Shown one piece after another: positions 50,141-59,469 of a stretch of DNA of 64,000 nt; position 1 is the first letter of the stretch; every line of letters begins with the position of its first letter. Position numbers and translations under genes: made by a program. The stretch comes from Anaerolineae bacterium (GTDB taxonomy: Bacteria; Chloroflexota; Anaerolineae; 4572-78; J111): assembly GCA_022071955.1 (NCBI GenBank), contig JAJVIM010000039.1:62001-126000 (forward strand), read 5' to 3'. The notes under the pieces are model-generated. The model did not search any database. It was not told the origin of the DNA and was given only the letters and a program-made list of their open reading frames with translations.

Positions 50141-50290
50141 CCCTCACCCCCCTGCCCCCCTCTCCCATTAATGGGAGAGGGGGGAGAAAAGCTTCTTTGA
50201 TGTGGTTTTGAGCGGCGAAGCCGCTCAAAACCACATCAATTCAATAATGCTCCCCCTCCCCAATTTGGGGAGGGGGTTGGGGGGAGGGGC
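50141..50290 (+). repeat. Compound hairpin repeat, copy F
   Basis: The flank hairpin CCCCCCTCTCCCAT/ATGGGAGAGGGGGG (50155-50184) leads to a perfect 20-bp core (50197-50216 with 50220-50239, loop GAA), a CCCCCTCCCC/GGGGAGGGGG hairpin (50252-50275) and a G-rich end. After it the gap to 50445 holds a second CCCCTCC-rich fragment (50320-50350) and no gene. Confidence 0.8.
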
Positions 50291-50445
50291 AAATTAAGCA
50301 TCTTTTCTTTACTTGCCCCTCCTTAAACAAATCTGGGTCAGGGGAGAGGGACAATTAGTATTGCATTATTGTGTGGTACCTGTTACAACATAATTATCCA
50401 TTACCAACCGGATAACATCCCGACAGAGGAGAGGAAAAGCGCCCG

Positions 50446-52650
50446 ATGTTGAGTAAAAAGGTACTGAAACTGGTGGTGATCCTGGCCTGTTTGGCGGTGC
50501 TGTGGCCGGCGGCGGCAGCGGCGCAGGAGCCGGCCGCGCGAGTCATTGTGATTTACCCCGCCGCCGAACCCCAGGCCGACGGCATGGCTTTGAGCGTTTT
50601 TTTCACCATCACCGATGAAAGCGGCCGGCCGCTGTCCCGGCCCGGCATCGACACGGTGGAAATCCAGATGCTGGAGGGCAACACCACGCCGGTACCGGCC
50701 GCCTATTCCGAGGCCAACACCCCGTTTTACATTGCCCTGCTGCTCGATGCCAGCGGCAGTATGGCCAACGTGATGCCGGCCGTGCGCGAGGCGGCCCAGG
50801 CGGCCATCGACAATGCGCCGACTAACGCTCGTGTGGCCGTGTACAAATTCAACGACCTGAGCATTGATCAGGAACTGCGCCCCATCGAACCATTTACCGA
50901 TGATATGGTGCTGGTTAAAGGTAGCATCAACGCTGTTCAGGCCGACCCCAATGCGCCCACCTGTCTGTACAACGCCCTTTACAACGGCATCGAGCAGTTA
51001 GACGTGGCCACCACTCAGCCCCAGGAACGGCAGGCTATCATCCTGTTTACCGATGGCAAAGACGAGCGGGCCGATGGTTCGCCATGCAGCCAGCGCAAAT
51101 ATGATGATGTGATTAACCGGGCCGTGCGCGATCAGCCCATCACCCCCATTCACACCATTGGCCTGTGCGCCGATGCCAGTTGCAGCAATATCAAACGCGA
51201 AGAGCTGCGCGGCATGGCCAAAGAAACCTCCGCCTTTGCGGCTATCGGCACCAAAGAGAGTTTGGGCCAGCTTTTTGGCGAAATTATGGACGGCCTCAAC
51301 AGCCAGTTGGTGGCGCGAGCCACGGTGTTTCCCCGGCAGGGCGATAACCAGGCTGTGCTCAAGGTGAAGTTGCGCGACAGCGACCGCCAACTGACCACCA
51401 CCTTCAATTTTCAGTCTGACCGTGATTACGCCCCACCACCGCCGCCGGTCACCGCCCAGATTGGCAGCATTGTTTACGATGCGGCCAACGATGTTTACAA
51501 GCTGGCGCTGAGCGTAACCAGCCCGGACACCCTTTCAAAGGTGGTGGTTGAGGTGTGGGACGAAAAAGGCGGCACGCAGGTGCCGCCGGCTCAGGAATTT
51601 GAAAACCCGCAAACCACCCTCCAGTTTGAACGCGATTCCACGGGTCTGGTTTCCGGCCGGGATTACAGCTTTCGGGTGAAGGCCGTTGATAAAAACGGTT
51701 ATCTGGTAACCGATGCCGAAGGCCAGAACATCCTCGACAAAAAAGAGTTTGTGTACGAACCACCGCAAGTCGATGTGATCAAGTTCAATATCCGTTCGGT
51801 GCAGGCCAATTTTAAAGACAGCCGTTTGGTCATCGATTTGGATGTGCCCGATGCCAGCAAAGTGAATAGCTACGAAGGTTTTATTGTTGACGAAGAAACC
51901 GGCGCGGGTGTATTTGAATTTCCGCCCACCCTGTTCAACGGGGCCCAAATTGTGGCCGATTTGCCGCCAGGTATTCGCCAAATTCCCGAAACCCGCGGCT
52001 ACCGGCTGACCCTGTTTTTAACCGATAAAGACGGCCGCCGGTTGCAGGCCGATCCGTACCAATTCAAAGCCGTTCCGCCGCCGCCGCCCGGCCTGCTGGC
52101 CCGGGTTTGGTCGGTGTTGCAGCTTCCGGCGGTGCTGGTGAGCATTTTTGTGATTATTTTGAGCGTGGTGGTGCTGGTGATTTATTGGAACCGGCCCGCC
52201 CGCAAAGAGTCGCTGCCGACGCCGATGCCTCGCCCGCCGGTAGACCACACCATCATCAGCAGCCCCGCCGCCAGCGCCGAAATGGCCCGGCTACGACAGC
52301 AGGCGCAATCGCCGGCTGTGCCCCCGCCGCCCCCGCCGCCGGCCCGGCTGCGGCTGCAAGTGATGCAAACGCCGGTGGCCGTGCCGGAAATGAACAAAGT
52401 GATCGCTGTTTTTCCGTGTGTGATTGGCCGCAGCGGCTGCGACTTTAATTTCCCCGGCGACCAGCACATCTCTCGCCAGCACGCCGAAATTACCCGGCAG
52501 GGCAGCACCTTTTACATCACCGATCTGGACAGCCGCAACGGCACGTTTATCGGCGAAACCCGCCTGCCGCCGCGCACGCCCACGCCGTTGCCCGGCGCAG
52601 CCGTAGTCCGGCTGGGCCGTCAAACTCAAATAAAGGTTGAGCCGCAATGA
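50446..52650 (+). CDS. VWA-TM-FHA receptor-like protein 1
   Basis: This 734-residue protein has a signal peptide (LVVILACLAVLWPAAAAAQ). The extracytoplasmic VWA domain spans about residues 90-290, with a perfect MIDAS LLLDASGSM and AIILFTDGKDE, followed by beta-sandwich regions. A membrane helix lies at about 553-580 (LVSIFVIILSVVVLVIYW). After a proline-rich linker a cytoplasmic FHA domain ends the chain (VIGRSGCDFNF, HISRQHAEI, DLDSRNGTFI). The topology therefore joins an outside metal-dependent binding domain to an inside phosphothreonine reader. GAGGAGAGG precedes the ATG. It overlaps the next gene by 4 nt. Confidence 0.9.
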   Translation: MLSKKVLKLVVILACLAVLWPAAAAAQEPAARVIVIYPAAEPQADGMALSVFFTITDESGRPLSRPGIDTVEIQMLEGNTTPVPAAYSEANTPFYIALLLDASGSMANVMPAVREAAQAAIDNAPTNARVAVYKFNDLSIDQELRPIEPFTDDMVLVKGSINAVQADPNAPTCLYNALYNGIEQLDVATTQPQERQAIILFTDGKDERADGSPCSQRKYDDVINRAVRDQPITPIHTIGLCADASCSNIKREELRGMAKETSAFAAIGTKESLGQLFGEIMDGLNSQLVARATVFPRQGDNQAVLKVKLRDSDRQLTTTFNFQSDRDYAPPPPPVTAQIGSIVYDAANDVYKLALSVTSPDTLSKVVVEVWDEKGGTQVPPAQEFENPQTTLQFERDSTGLVSGRDYSFRVKAVDKNGYLVTDAEGQNILDKKEFVYEPPQVDVIKFNIRSVQANFKDSRLVIDLDVPDASKVNSYEGFIVDEETGAGVFEFPPTLFNGAQIVADLPPGIRQIPETRGYRLTLFLTDKDGRRLQADPYQFKAVPPPPPGLLARVWSVLQLPAVLVSIFVIILSVVVLVIYWNRPARKESLPTPMPRPPVDHTIISSPAASAEMARLRQQAQSPAVPPPPPPPARLRLQVMQTPVAVPEMNKVIAVFPCVIGRSGCDFNFPGDQHISRQHAEITRQGSTFYITDLDSRNGTFIGETRLPPRTPTPLPGAAVVRLGRQTQIKVEPQ

Positions 52651-54659
52651 GCCGATTCCTGCGATTCTTTGTTCCGCTGCTGCTGTTGGCGCTGGTAGTT
52701 TTGCCGCCGGCCCGCGCTCAAACCGGCGCGCCGTCGCTGTCCATTACCCACATCGCTGCCCAGGCGCAAAACACCGGCGAAGTGCGGGTGTCGGCGCTGG
52801 TGTCCGTGCTGGACGAGGCCGGCCAGCCGATGAACGGCCTGACCGCCGACGAATTTTCTGTGTCGGAAAACAATACTCCGGTTGAGGCCCAACGGCTCAC
52901 CGTTTCCCGCGCCGACGAACCGTTGACCGTGGCCCTGCTCATTGATACCAGCAACGGCATGGCCAAACCCGGCCCGGACCGGGTGCGGGCCATCGACGCG
53001 GCCAAAGATGCGGCCATCGCTTTTATTGAGCGGTTGGGCGACGACGATCAGGTGGCCGTGTACGAGTTCAACGAGCGGGCCAGCCGGGTGCAGGATTTTA
53101 CCTACGACCACAACCTGGCCATCGACCAGGGGGTAGTTAAGCTGGATGCCCGCGAGGCCGCCGGCGTTTGTTTGAATGACGCTCTGCTGCAACTGCTCGA
53201 CCAACTGGCCGCCCAATCCGACACGCCGCGGGCGATTGTGGCCATCGGCGGCGCGCCCGGCGGCGATGGCTGCGGCGGGGCCGTGGTGGATGATGTGCTG
53301 GCCAGCGCCACTACCGTGGGCAACGCCGTGCCGCTGTTTAGCGCGGTTTTTGGCAAAACCCTGCCGCAGGATGACCTGCTGCGGCTGGGCCAGCGCAGCG
53401 GCGGGCGCTCGCTGTTGGGGGCCGACTCGACCAGCCTGGCGCAAAATGTGGCCTCAATCTCCGAGCAGTTGCACAGCCAGTACCAGCTCAGTTATGCCAC
53501 CCAGGCTGCGCCGGGGCTGGCCACAGTCATCATTTTTGAGAACGAGCTGCAACTGTCGGACCGCCGCCAGATTCCAGTGCCGGCCGCGGCTGAACCAACG
53601 CCCACGCCTCCGCCGCAGTTTGCCATTAGCCTGGCGGTTAATCAGCCCAGCGGCGACACGCTGGAAGTGAGCGTAGAGGTGCCCGACGGCGTGACGCTGG
53701 CCCAAACCGAGTTGTTTGTTAATGGCGAATCGGTGCAAAAAGCCACCGCGCCGCCGCTGGACAAATTTACGCTCAATGTCAATGATTTGGGGTCGGGCAA
53801 GCACACGCTGCGGGTTGAGGCGGTTGATACCAACCAGGTTACTGCCTCGGCGGAAGTGGAGTTAATGCTGACCATCCCGCCCACGCCCACCCCCGCGCCC
53901 ACGGCCACGCCGCAACCGGCTGCTGCCGCCGCCCCGGCCCAACCCGCCGAGCCGGAAGCTGCCCCGGTGCGAACCATGCTGCCGCTGGCGTTGATTTGCG
54001 TGGGAGCCGTTTTGCTGCTGGCGTTGGGTGGGGTGATGGTTTACCTGCTGATGTCCCGCTCCAAACGGCCGCCCGCGCCGGCGGCAGTTCCGGCTGCGCC
54101 GGTTAGCCCGCCGCCGCAGCCGGCATCTGCCCCGCGCCCGGCAACCGCTCCACCGCCGCCCACTATCGCCGCCGACGACGATTGGGCCGACCGGACGCTG
54201 CTGGCCCCGGCTGCGCCCGGTGCGCCGGCTGCGGCCAGCGATGGCCCGGCCCGGCTGGTAGTAACGGCTTATCAGCCGCTGGTGCCGCAGCCGGAGTTCA
54301 GCCTGTTTCAGCCCGAAACCCGGCTGGGCCGTAATACGGCCAAAGAAGCCGCCAACGACATCCCCATCGGCGATCAGGAAGTGTCGCGCTCGCACAGTTT
54401 GATCGTTCGCCGCGGCCAGCAGTATTTTATTCAGGACCTCAACTCGACCACCGGCACCCAGGTTAACGGGCAGCGACTGCGGGCCGGCCAGGAGGTCGCG
54501 CTGCAGCACGGCGATGAAATTGCGGTTGGGCCGCGGGTTAAATTCCGGTTTGAGTCGGCTTCGTCGGTGGATAACTCGGAGACTCTGCTGGATATGGATA
54601 TTGATCAGCTCAAATCAAAATTTGGGGCCGAAGACCCCTTCCGGACTCAATATGACTGA
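52647..54659 (+). CDS. VWA-TM-FHA receptor-like protein 2
   Basis: This 670-residue paralogue of the previous protein has a signal peptide (FLRFFVPLLLLALVVLPPARA). Its VWA domain is degenerate at the MIDAS (LLIDTSNGM), so metal binding may be impaired. A beta-rich region and a TPTPAPTATPQP stalk follow, with a membrane helix at about 445-470. A proline/alanine linker and a C-terminal FHA domain complete it (TRLGRNTAKEAAND, VSRSHSLIV, DLNSTTGTQV). Its 3' end overlaps the next ATG by 8 nt. Confidence 0.9.
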   Translation: MSRFLRFFVPLLLLALVVLPPARAQTGAPSLSITHIAAQAQNTGEVRVSALVSVLDEAGQPMNGLTADEFSVSENNTPVEAQRLTVSRADEPLTVALLIDTSNGMAKPGPDRVRAIDAAKDAAIAFIERLGDDDQVAVYEFNERASRVQDFTYDHNLAIDQGVVKLDAREAAGVCLNDALLQLLDQLAAQSDTPRAIVAIGGAPGGDGCGGAVVDDVLASATTVGNAVPLFSAVFGKTLPQDDLLRLGQRSGGRSLLGADSTSLAQNVASISEQLHSQYQLSYATQAAPGLATVIIFENELQLSDRRQIPVPAAAEPTPTPPPQFAISLAVNQPSGDTLEVSVEVPDGVTLAQTELFVNGESVQKATAPPLDKFTLNVNDLGSGKHTLRVEAVDTNQVTASAEVELMLTIPPTPTPAPTATPQPAAAAAPAQPAEPEAAPVRTMLPLALICVGAVLLLALGGVMVYLLMSRSKRPPAPAAVPAAPVSPPPQPASAPRPATAPPPPTIAADDDWADRTLLAPAAPGAPAAASDGPARLVVTAYQPLVPQPEFSLFQPETRLGRNTAKEAANDIPIGDQEVSRSHSLIVRRGQQYFIQDLNSTTGTQVNGQRLRAGQEVALQHGDEIAVGPRVKFRFESASSVDNSETLLDMDIDQLKSKFGAEDPFRTQYD

Positions 54660-55383
54660 ACCGCAAGCATCGTCTAAAAAAGTTTTGTTGATCCTGGCCG
54701 GAGTGGGGATTTTGGGCGCGTTGGTGCTCATTGGGCTGGGGTTGGTGCTCTATTTTACCGCCAAAGACTCGCCGCCGGAGGTAGCTCAAACCACGTCTAC
54801 CTCTACGGCCACCGCTGCCCCGCCGCAACCCACGGCCACCACAATGGCCGGCGTGGTGATTATTGCTTCGGCCACGCCCACCCCGGCCGCGGAAGTTTTG
54901 CCGGCCCAAACCGCCGAAACGCTCAACCGCAACCCTACCGCCACCCGGCTGCCAACAAATACGCCTTCGCCCACCGTTGCGGTTGTCCAGCGCTGGCCCA
55001 CTGTGGTGACGGTAGATGGGTCCATCGAGCTGATTGCGCCGCCGGATAATACCCAGGCCGCCGGCGGTATTGTGGAATTTAAATGGATATGGCACGAAAA
55101 CAAAGGCTGCGAGCAGCCGCCCGACGGTTACGCCTTTGAAATACGGGTCTGGCGCGATCTGGACTATGCCGCCCCGATGGGCGCGATGGACGCCCAAACG
55201 CAAAAACCAAATATTACCTGCGACCCGGCTTCGGGGATCCGCTCGCTGACCATTGGCCGTATCGCCACGGTGCCGGGGGCAGAAGGAGTCACATCTGGCC
55301 GGCTGCGCTGGGACGTGGCGCTGGTGCAGCTCAGCCCGTACCAGCCCATCATCACCACCCAGTACCGAACGTTTTTCTATTAA
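54652..55383 (+). CDS. Single-pass membrane protein with ectodomain shared by the PP2C protein
   Basis: This is a 243-residue protein. One helix (VLLILAGVGILGALVLIGLG) lies near the N-terminus, followed by a Thr/Pro stalk and a C-terminal domain from about residue 120: SIELIAPPDNTQAAGG, VEFKWIW, FEIRVWRD, then LRWDVALVQ. The pattern F-W-W ... F-x-I-x-V-W-x-R-D ... G-A-x-D-A also occurs in the C-terminal ectodomain of the next protein, so they share a domain of unknown function. The real start is ATG 54652; an earlier frame lies inside the preceding gene. Confidence 0.8.
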   Translation: MTEPQASSKKVLLILAGVGILGALVLIGLGLVLYFTAKDSPPEVAQTTSTSTATAAPPQPTATTMAGVVIIASATPTPAAEVLPAQTAETLNRNPTATRLPTNTPSPTVAVVQRWPTVVTVDGSIELIAPPDNTQAAGGIVEFKWIWHENKGCEQPPDGYAFEIRVWRDLDYAAPMGAMDAQTQKPNITCDPASGIRSLTIGRIATVPGAEGVTSGRLRWDVALVQLSPYQPIITTQYRTFFY

Positions 55384-55397
55384 TTCAAAGAGTCAGT

Positions 55398-57089
55398 ATG
55401 ACCATCAACTTTGCGGCCCAAACCAATATTGGCCAGAAACGCCAGATCAACGAGGACAGTTTGTGGCCGCGTACGGCTCAGCACAGCCACACCGCTGCGG
55501 ACCCACGCGGGATGTTGTTTATTGTGGCCGATGGCATGGGCGGCCACGGCGCGGGCGATATTGCCAGCGGGCTGGCCGTTTCTGAAATTTCTCAAACGTA
55601 CTACAGCGCCGGCGAGGGCTATGCCGATATTGGCGAGCGGCTGGAAGCATCGATTCAGGCAGCGCACACGCTGATCTGTGAGCGCGCGGCGCAATCGGCC
55701 GACACCGAAAATATGGGCACCACGGTGGTGGCGGTGGTGGTGCGGTACGATGACGCCGACCACTACGGCGAAGCGTGGGTGGCCTGGGTTGGCGACAGCC
55801 GGGTGTACCTGCTGCGGCGCGGCCAGTTGCATCAGGTTAGCCGCGATCATTCCCGGGTGTGGCCGTTGATTGAAAGCGGCCAGATTAGCTGGGACGAGCT
55901 GAAATTTCACCCCGACCGCTCCAAAATCACCAATGCTCTGATCGCCCGCCGTTCGCAGGCCGAGCCGGAAACCAAGCGCCTCGATTTGCTGCCGGGCGAC
56001 CAGCTTTTGCTCTGCTCCGACGGGCTGAGCGGCGAAGTTCGCCCCGAAGATATTGAAAAGACGATGGCCCTTTACCCGCCCGAACAGGCGGTGGCCATGC
56101 TTATCGACAAGGCCAACGCGCCCAAAGCGGTCTTTGCCCAGGGGCAGCAGCAGCAACTTGAAGGCGGCAACGACAATATTACAGCCATCATCATCCGGAT
56201 TCCCGCCGACCACACCGAAACCCAGCCGCTGGCGGTGCCGCCGGCCCTCAAAGATAATGCACCCACGCTGGTTGACGTGCCGAAAGCCAAAAAATCGGCC
56301 CGGGCCGGGCTGGTGCTGGTGGTGCTGTTGCTGCTGCTGGGGCTGGTGGGTGCGGGCCTGTATCTGGTCTTTGCCAATTCGGCGGTGGTGGGGCGGCCCA
56401 CCGAGGCGGCCGTAGCCGCGCCGCCGCCCACCAACACAGCCACCGCTGCCGGTAATTCGGTGATTATTGCCGTTGAGTCGGGCGACAATCCGCCTCCGGA
56501 TACGCCACTGCCGGAAGCCACCAACCCAAACGACGCGCCGGTTGAGCAGACCGGGCGTGAACCGACGGTCACTCGCGGGCCGGTCACCTCGCCAACTGCG
56601 CCGCCCACACCCACGGCCACGCCCAGCCCGCCGCCCACGGCCACACCCACCGCGGCCCTAACCGCCACGCTGGCGATTGATGTTTACAGCCTGCCCACGC
56701 CCACCCTGCTTGAACCCAAAGCCGATGAGTTGGGGCGGTATCCAATTGATACCACCCGCGAGACTAATTTTGTCTGGCAGTGGCCGGCAGAACTGACCGA
56801 CGAGCTGAGTTTTCAAATTATGGTCTGGCTGCGCGACGCCGAACCGACCGGCGCGCACGACGCCCGCTTCTTAAAGCAGGATTCGTCGTTTAAGGCGCTG
56901 GGTGAAGGCCAATATTCGGTGCTGCTGGCGCTGGATGGGGCCAGCGGCGTCACCACCACCAGCGCCGATTATCTGTGGGCGGTGAGCGTAGTGCGGGTTC
57001 AACCGCAGTACGAGTGGCTGGGGATTGTGTCTGAGGCGCGGCCCATCAGCCTGGTTGTGCCAGACACAGCCGGGCCGCGTCCCAAATAG
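55398..57089 (+). CDS. Transmembrane PP2C-family Ser/Thr phosphatase
   Basis: This is a 563-residue protein. The N-terminal PP2C domain (about residues 1-260) has NIGQKRQINEDS, FIVADGMGGHGAG (metal-binding Asp-Gly), MGTTVVAVV, WVGDSRVYLL, LLCSDGLSG and GGNDNITAIII. A membrane helix follows (LVLVVLLLLLGLVGAGLYLV), then a Thr/Pro stalk and an extracytoplasmic domain similar to that of the preceding protein. PP2C enzymes reverse Hanks-type kinase phosphorylation. No active kinase is visible in the window, so the partner is elsewhere. It ends the cluster before a strong bidirectional terminator. Confidence 0.92.
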   Translation: MTINFAAQTNIGQKRQINEDSLWPRTAQHSHTAADPRGMLFIVADGMGGHGAGDIASGLAVSEISQTYYSAGEGYADIGERLEASIQAAHTLICERAAQSADTENMGTTVVAVVVRYDDADHYGEAWVAWVGDSRVYLLRRGQLHQVSRDHSRVWPLIESGQISWDELKFHPDRSKITNALIARRSQAEPETKRLDLLPGDQLLLCSDGLSGEVRPEDIEKTMALYPPEQAVAMLIDKANAPKAVFAQGQQQQLEGGNDNITAIIIRIPADHTETQPLAVPPALKDNAPTLVDVPKAKKSARAGLVLVVLLLLLGLVGAGLYLVFANSAVVGRPTEAAVAAPPPTNTATAAGNSVIIAVESGDNPPPDTPLPEATNPNDAPVEQTGREPTVTRGPVTSPTAPPTPTATPSPPPTATPTAALTATLAIDVYSLPTPTLLEPKADELGRYPIDTTRETNFVWQWPAELTDELSFQIMVWLRDAEPTGAHDARFLKQDSSFKALGEGQYSVLLALDGASGVTTTSADYLWAVSVVRVQPQYEWLGIVSEARPISLVVPDTAGPRPK

Positions 57090-57095
57090 CCATAA

Positions 57096-57130
57096 AAAAA
57101 CTGCGCGCCGCATTTCGGCGCGCAGTTTTT
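57096..57130. terminator. Bidirectional terminator between the PP2C gene and fumC
   Basis: A 15-bp perfect stem with A-run and T-run (57096-57110 with 57116-57130, 5-nt loop) serves the convergent genes on both strands. Confidence 0.92.
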
Positions 57131-57148
57131 AGTGCCTCAAAATAACCT

Positions 57149-58540
57149 CTATTTTGGCCCAATCATTTGCTCGGGCCGGACAACTTCGTCAAACTTTTCA
57201 CCGGTCAGCAGGCCCAATTCAATGGCCGCTGCGCGCAGCGTGCTGTTATCGGCGTGTGCCTTTTTGGCAATTTTGGCGGCGTTGTCGTAACCCACGTGCG
57301 GGTTGAGCGCCGTCACCAGCATCAACGAATTATTGAGGAAGTGATTGATCCGGTCGCGGTTGGGTTCAATGCCAACGGCGCAGTTGTCGTTAAAGCTCTG
57401 GCAGGCGTCACCCAGCAGCCGCACCGAGTTGAGCAGGTTAAAGATCATCACCGGTTTGAAAACGTTCAGCTCAAAATTACCGCTCAACCCGCCAATGTTG
57501 ATGGCGACATCGTTGCCCATGACCTGGGCGCAAACCATCGTCATGGCTTCGGATTGGGTGGGGTTGACTTTGCCCGGCATAATCGAGCTGCCCGGCTCAT
57601 TTTCCGGGATGAGCAGTTCGCCGATGCCGCAGCGCGGGCCGGAAGCCAGCCAGCGGACATCGTTGGCAATTTTCATCAGGCTGGCGGCCAGGGTTTTTAG
57701 CGCGCCGCTGGCAAAAACGACGGCGTCGTGGTTGGCCAGCGATTCAAATTTATTGGGCGCGCTGCGGAAGGGCAGGCCGGTAACTTGCGCAATTTTGGCC
57801 GCGCCTTTTTCGGCAAAGTCGCGGTGGGTGTTCAGCCCGGTGCCAACGGCGGTGCCGCCCAGCGCCAGTTCGTACAGGCCATCGAGCGCCAGCTCAATGC
57901 GTTTCATATCGTTGTCGAGCATTTGCACGTAGCCAGAAAACTCCTGCCCCAGCGTCAGCGGCACGGCGTCCATCAGGTGGGTGCGGCCAATTTTGATGAT
58001 GTCCTGAAAGGCATCGGCTTTTTGGGCCAGCGTATCGCGCAGCAGTTTAATGTTGGGCAGCAGGTGATGCACAATCTGCTCGGCGGCGGCAATGTGCATG
58101 GCCGTGGGGAAGGTGTCGTTGCTTGACTGGGCCTTGTTCACGTCGTCGTTGGGGTGAATGGGTTTTTTGCTGCCGATGACGCCGCCGGCCAGTTCGATGG
58201 CCCGATTGGAGATAACTTCGTTGGCGTTCATATTGGTTTGGGTGCCGGAGCCGGTTTGCCAGACGACCAGCGGGAAATGCTCATCCAGTTTGCCGGCGAT
58301 GACTTCATCGGCGGCGGCCACAATCAGGTCGGCCTTTTCGGCGGGCATGGTGCCCAGCTCTTTGTTGGTGAGGGCGGCGGCTTTTTTGAGAATACCCAGC
58401 GCGCGGATCATTTCACGCGGAAAGCGGTCGCCGCCAATTTTAAAGTTCATCAGCGAGCGGGCGGTTTGGGCGCCGTAATATTTGTCGGTAGGAACCTGAA
58501 TTTGGCCCATTGTATCCGTTTCAATTCGATATTCCATCAT
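57149..58540 (-). CDS. fumC: Class II fumarate hydratase
   Basis: This 463-residue enzyme interconverts fumarate and malate in the TCA cycle. It has the superfamily signature [13 protein letters not shown], the early [26 protein letters not shown], and [21 protein letters not shown], typical of class II fumarases rather than aspartases. ATG 58540 lies 7 nt after AAAGGAGA. The preceding terminator separates it from the deacetylase gene. Confidence 0.93.
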   Translation of the reverse strand: MMEYRIETDTMGQIQVPTDKYYGAQTARSLMNFKIGGDRFPREMIRALGILKKAAALTNKELGTMPAEKADLIVAAADEVIAGKLDEHFPLVVWQTGSGTQTNMNANEVISNRAIELAGGVIGSKKPIHPNDDVNKAQSSNDTFPTAMHIAAAEQIVHHLLPNIKLLRDTLAQKADAFQDIIKIGRTHLMDAVPLTLGQEFSGYVQMLDNDMKRIELALDGLYELALGGTAVGTGLNTHRDFAEKGAAKIAQVTGLPFRSAPNKFESLANHDAVVFASGALKTLAASLMKIANDVRWLASGPRCGIGELLIPENEPGSSIMPGKVNPTQSEAMTMVCAQVMGNDVAINIGGLSGNFELNVFKPVMIFNLLNSVRLLGDACQSFNDNCAVGIEPNRDRINHFLNNSLMLVTALNPHVGYDNAAKIAKKAHADNSTLRAAAIELGLLTGEKFDEVVRPEQMIGPK

Positions 58541-58573
58541 CAAATCTCCTTTATTCAAAATGTGAGTTTAAAG

Positions 58574-58622
58574 CAAAAAACGTGTTGCGCGTTGCGTTGA
58601 AAATAACGTAACCCGCAACACG
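58574..58622 (-). terminator. Intrinsic terminator after the PIG-L deacetylase
   Basis: On the minus strand an imperfect stem with outer arms CGTGTTGCG/CGCAACACG precedes a TTTTTT run (complement of 58575-58580), 30 nt after the deacetylase stop. Confidence 0.75.
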
Positions 58623-58651
58623 TCGAGGTGGCACCAGGAATTTGGCCGGAT

Positions 58652-59359
58652 TCAGCCAATGCTCATCACCCGAAAGCCTTCGCGGGCTACTTCCTGCCCG
58701 TATTCGTCGATGGCTTTGGAGCGTTCGGCCATGCGCGCCGGGAAATTTTCGGGGTCCTGAATCTGGCTCACGTGGCACAGCAGCGCCTTGATTTTGGTTT
58801 CAAACACGCTGGTGATGTCAACCCAGCGATTGGGGTTGTCTGTGCCAGACAGGTACACTTCTTTAACGGTATGCGGTTCCAGCCCCTCGTCGAGCAGTTC
58901 CGGGTGGTACATGCGGTTGCGGGCGGCGGGGAATACGGCGTCGATGGTGACCAAACCGGCGGCGCGGTGGTCGGCGTGGTTAATGTAGGTGTGGGCAAAA
59001 AAGTAGCGGCTGGGGTCCGGGCCAATTACAATATCGGGTTTATAGCGTCGGATTTCGGCCACAACCCGTTTGCGCAGTTCAAGCGTTGAAACCAGCTCGC
59101 CGTCAGGCTCATCAAAAAAGATGATGTTTTTCACGCCCAGCACATCGCAGGCGTTGCGCTGCTCCTGGTGCCGAATTTCGGTGAGGCGGGCCGGAGTCAT
59201 GGCCGGGTCGTCGCTGCCTTTGTTGCCGTTGGTCAAAATAAGATAGGTGATTTCCGTGCCGGCGGCGGCCCACAGAGCCATTGTGCCGCCGCATGAAAAT
59301 TCGGGGTCATCGGGGTGAGCCATAATGACCATCGCTCGTTCTGGTGCTTGAATAGTCAA
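58652..59359 (-). CDS. PIG-L/LmbE family deacetylase
   Basis: This 235-residue zinc-dependent N-acetylglucosaminyl deacetylase-like protein has MAHPDDPEFSCGG (AHPDD, zinc and base) and INHADHRAAG (third zinc ligand). The family includes MshB and BshB (mycothiol, bacillithiol) as well as enzymes for glycolipids; the substrate here is not determined. The start is TTG with GGAGG 8 nt upstream. Confidence 0.9.
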   Translation of the reverse strand: MTIQAPERAMVIMAHPDDPEFSCGGTMALWAAAGTEITYLILTNGNKGSDDPAMTPARLTEIRHQEQRNACDVLGVKNIIFFDEPDGELVSTLELRKRVVAEIRRYKPDIVIGPDPSRYFFAHTYINHADHRAAGLVTIDAVFPAARNRMYHPELLDEGLEPHTVKEVYLSGTDNPNRWVDITSVFETKIKALLCHVSQIQDPENFPARMAERSKAIDEYGQEVAREGFRVMSIG

Positions 59360-59382
59360 CCTGAATACCTCCAGACAAAAAT

Positions 59383-59419
59383 AAAAAGCGGCCCCAAGTA
59401 AGTGAGCAGACCGCTTTTT
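59383..59419 (-). terminator. Terminator after the ferredoxin gene
   Basis: AAAAAGCGG (59383-59391) pairs with CCGCTTTTT (59411-59419). It sits downstream of the minus-strand ferredoxin gene and upstream of the deacetylase start. Confidence 0.75.
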
Positions 59420-59469
59420 GGTTCGATTATTGAAGTGAAGTTCTCAACTGTCCAACGGGTCTGTTGAGA

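Noticed and set aside
11470-50290. Repeated palindromes considered as a CRISPR array
   Set aside because: The copies are kilobases apart and lie singly between genes, without regular spacers or cas genes.
58652-59359. Assignment of the deacetylase as MshB or BshB
   Set aside because: The motifs are only superfamily-wide and no thiol-biosynthesis partner genes are in the window.
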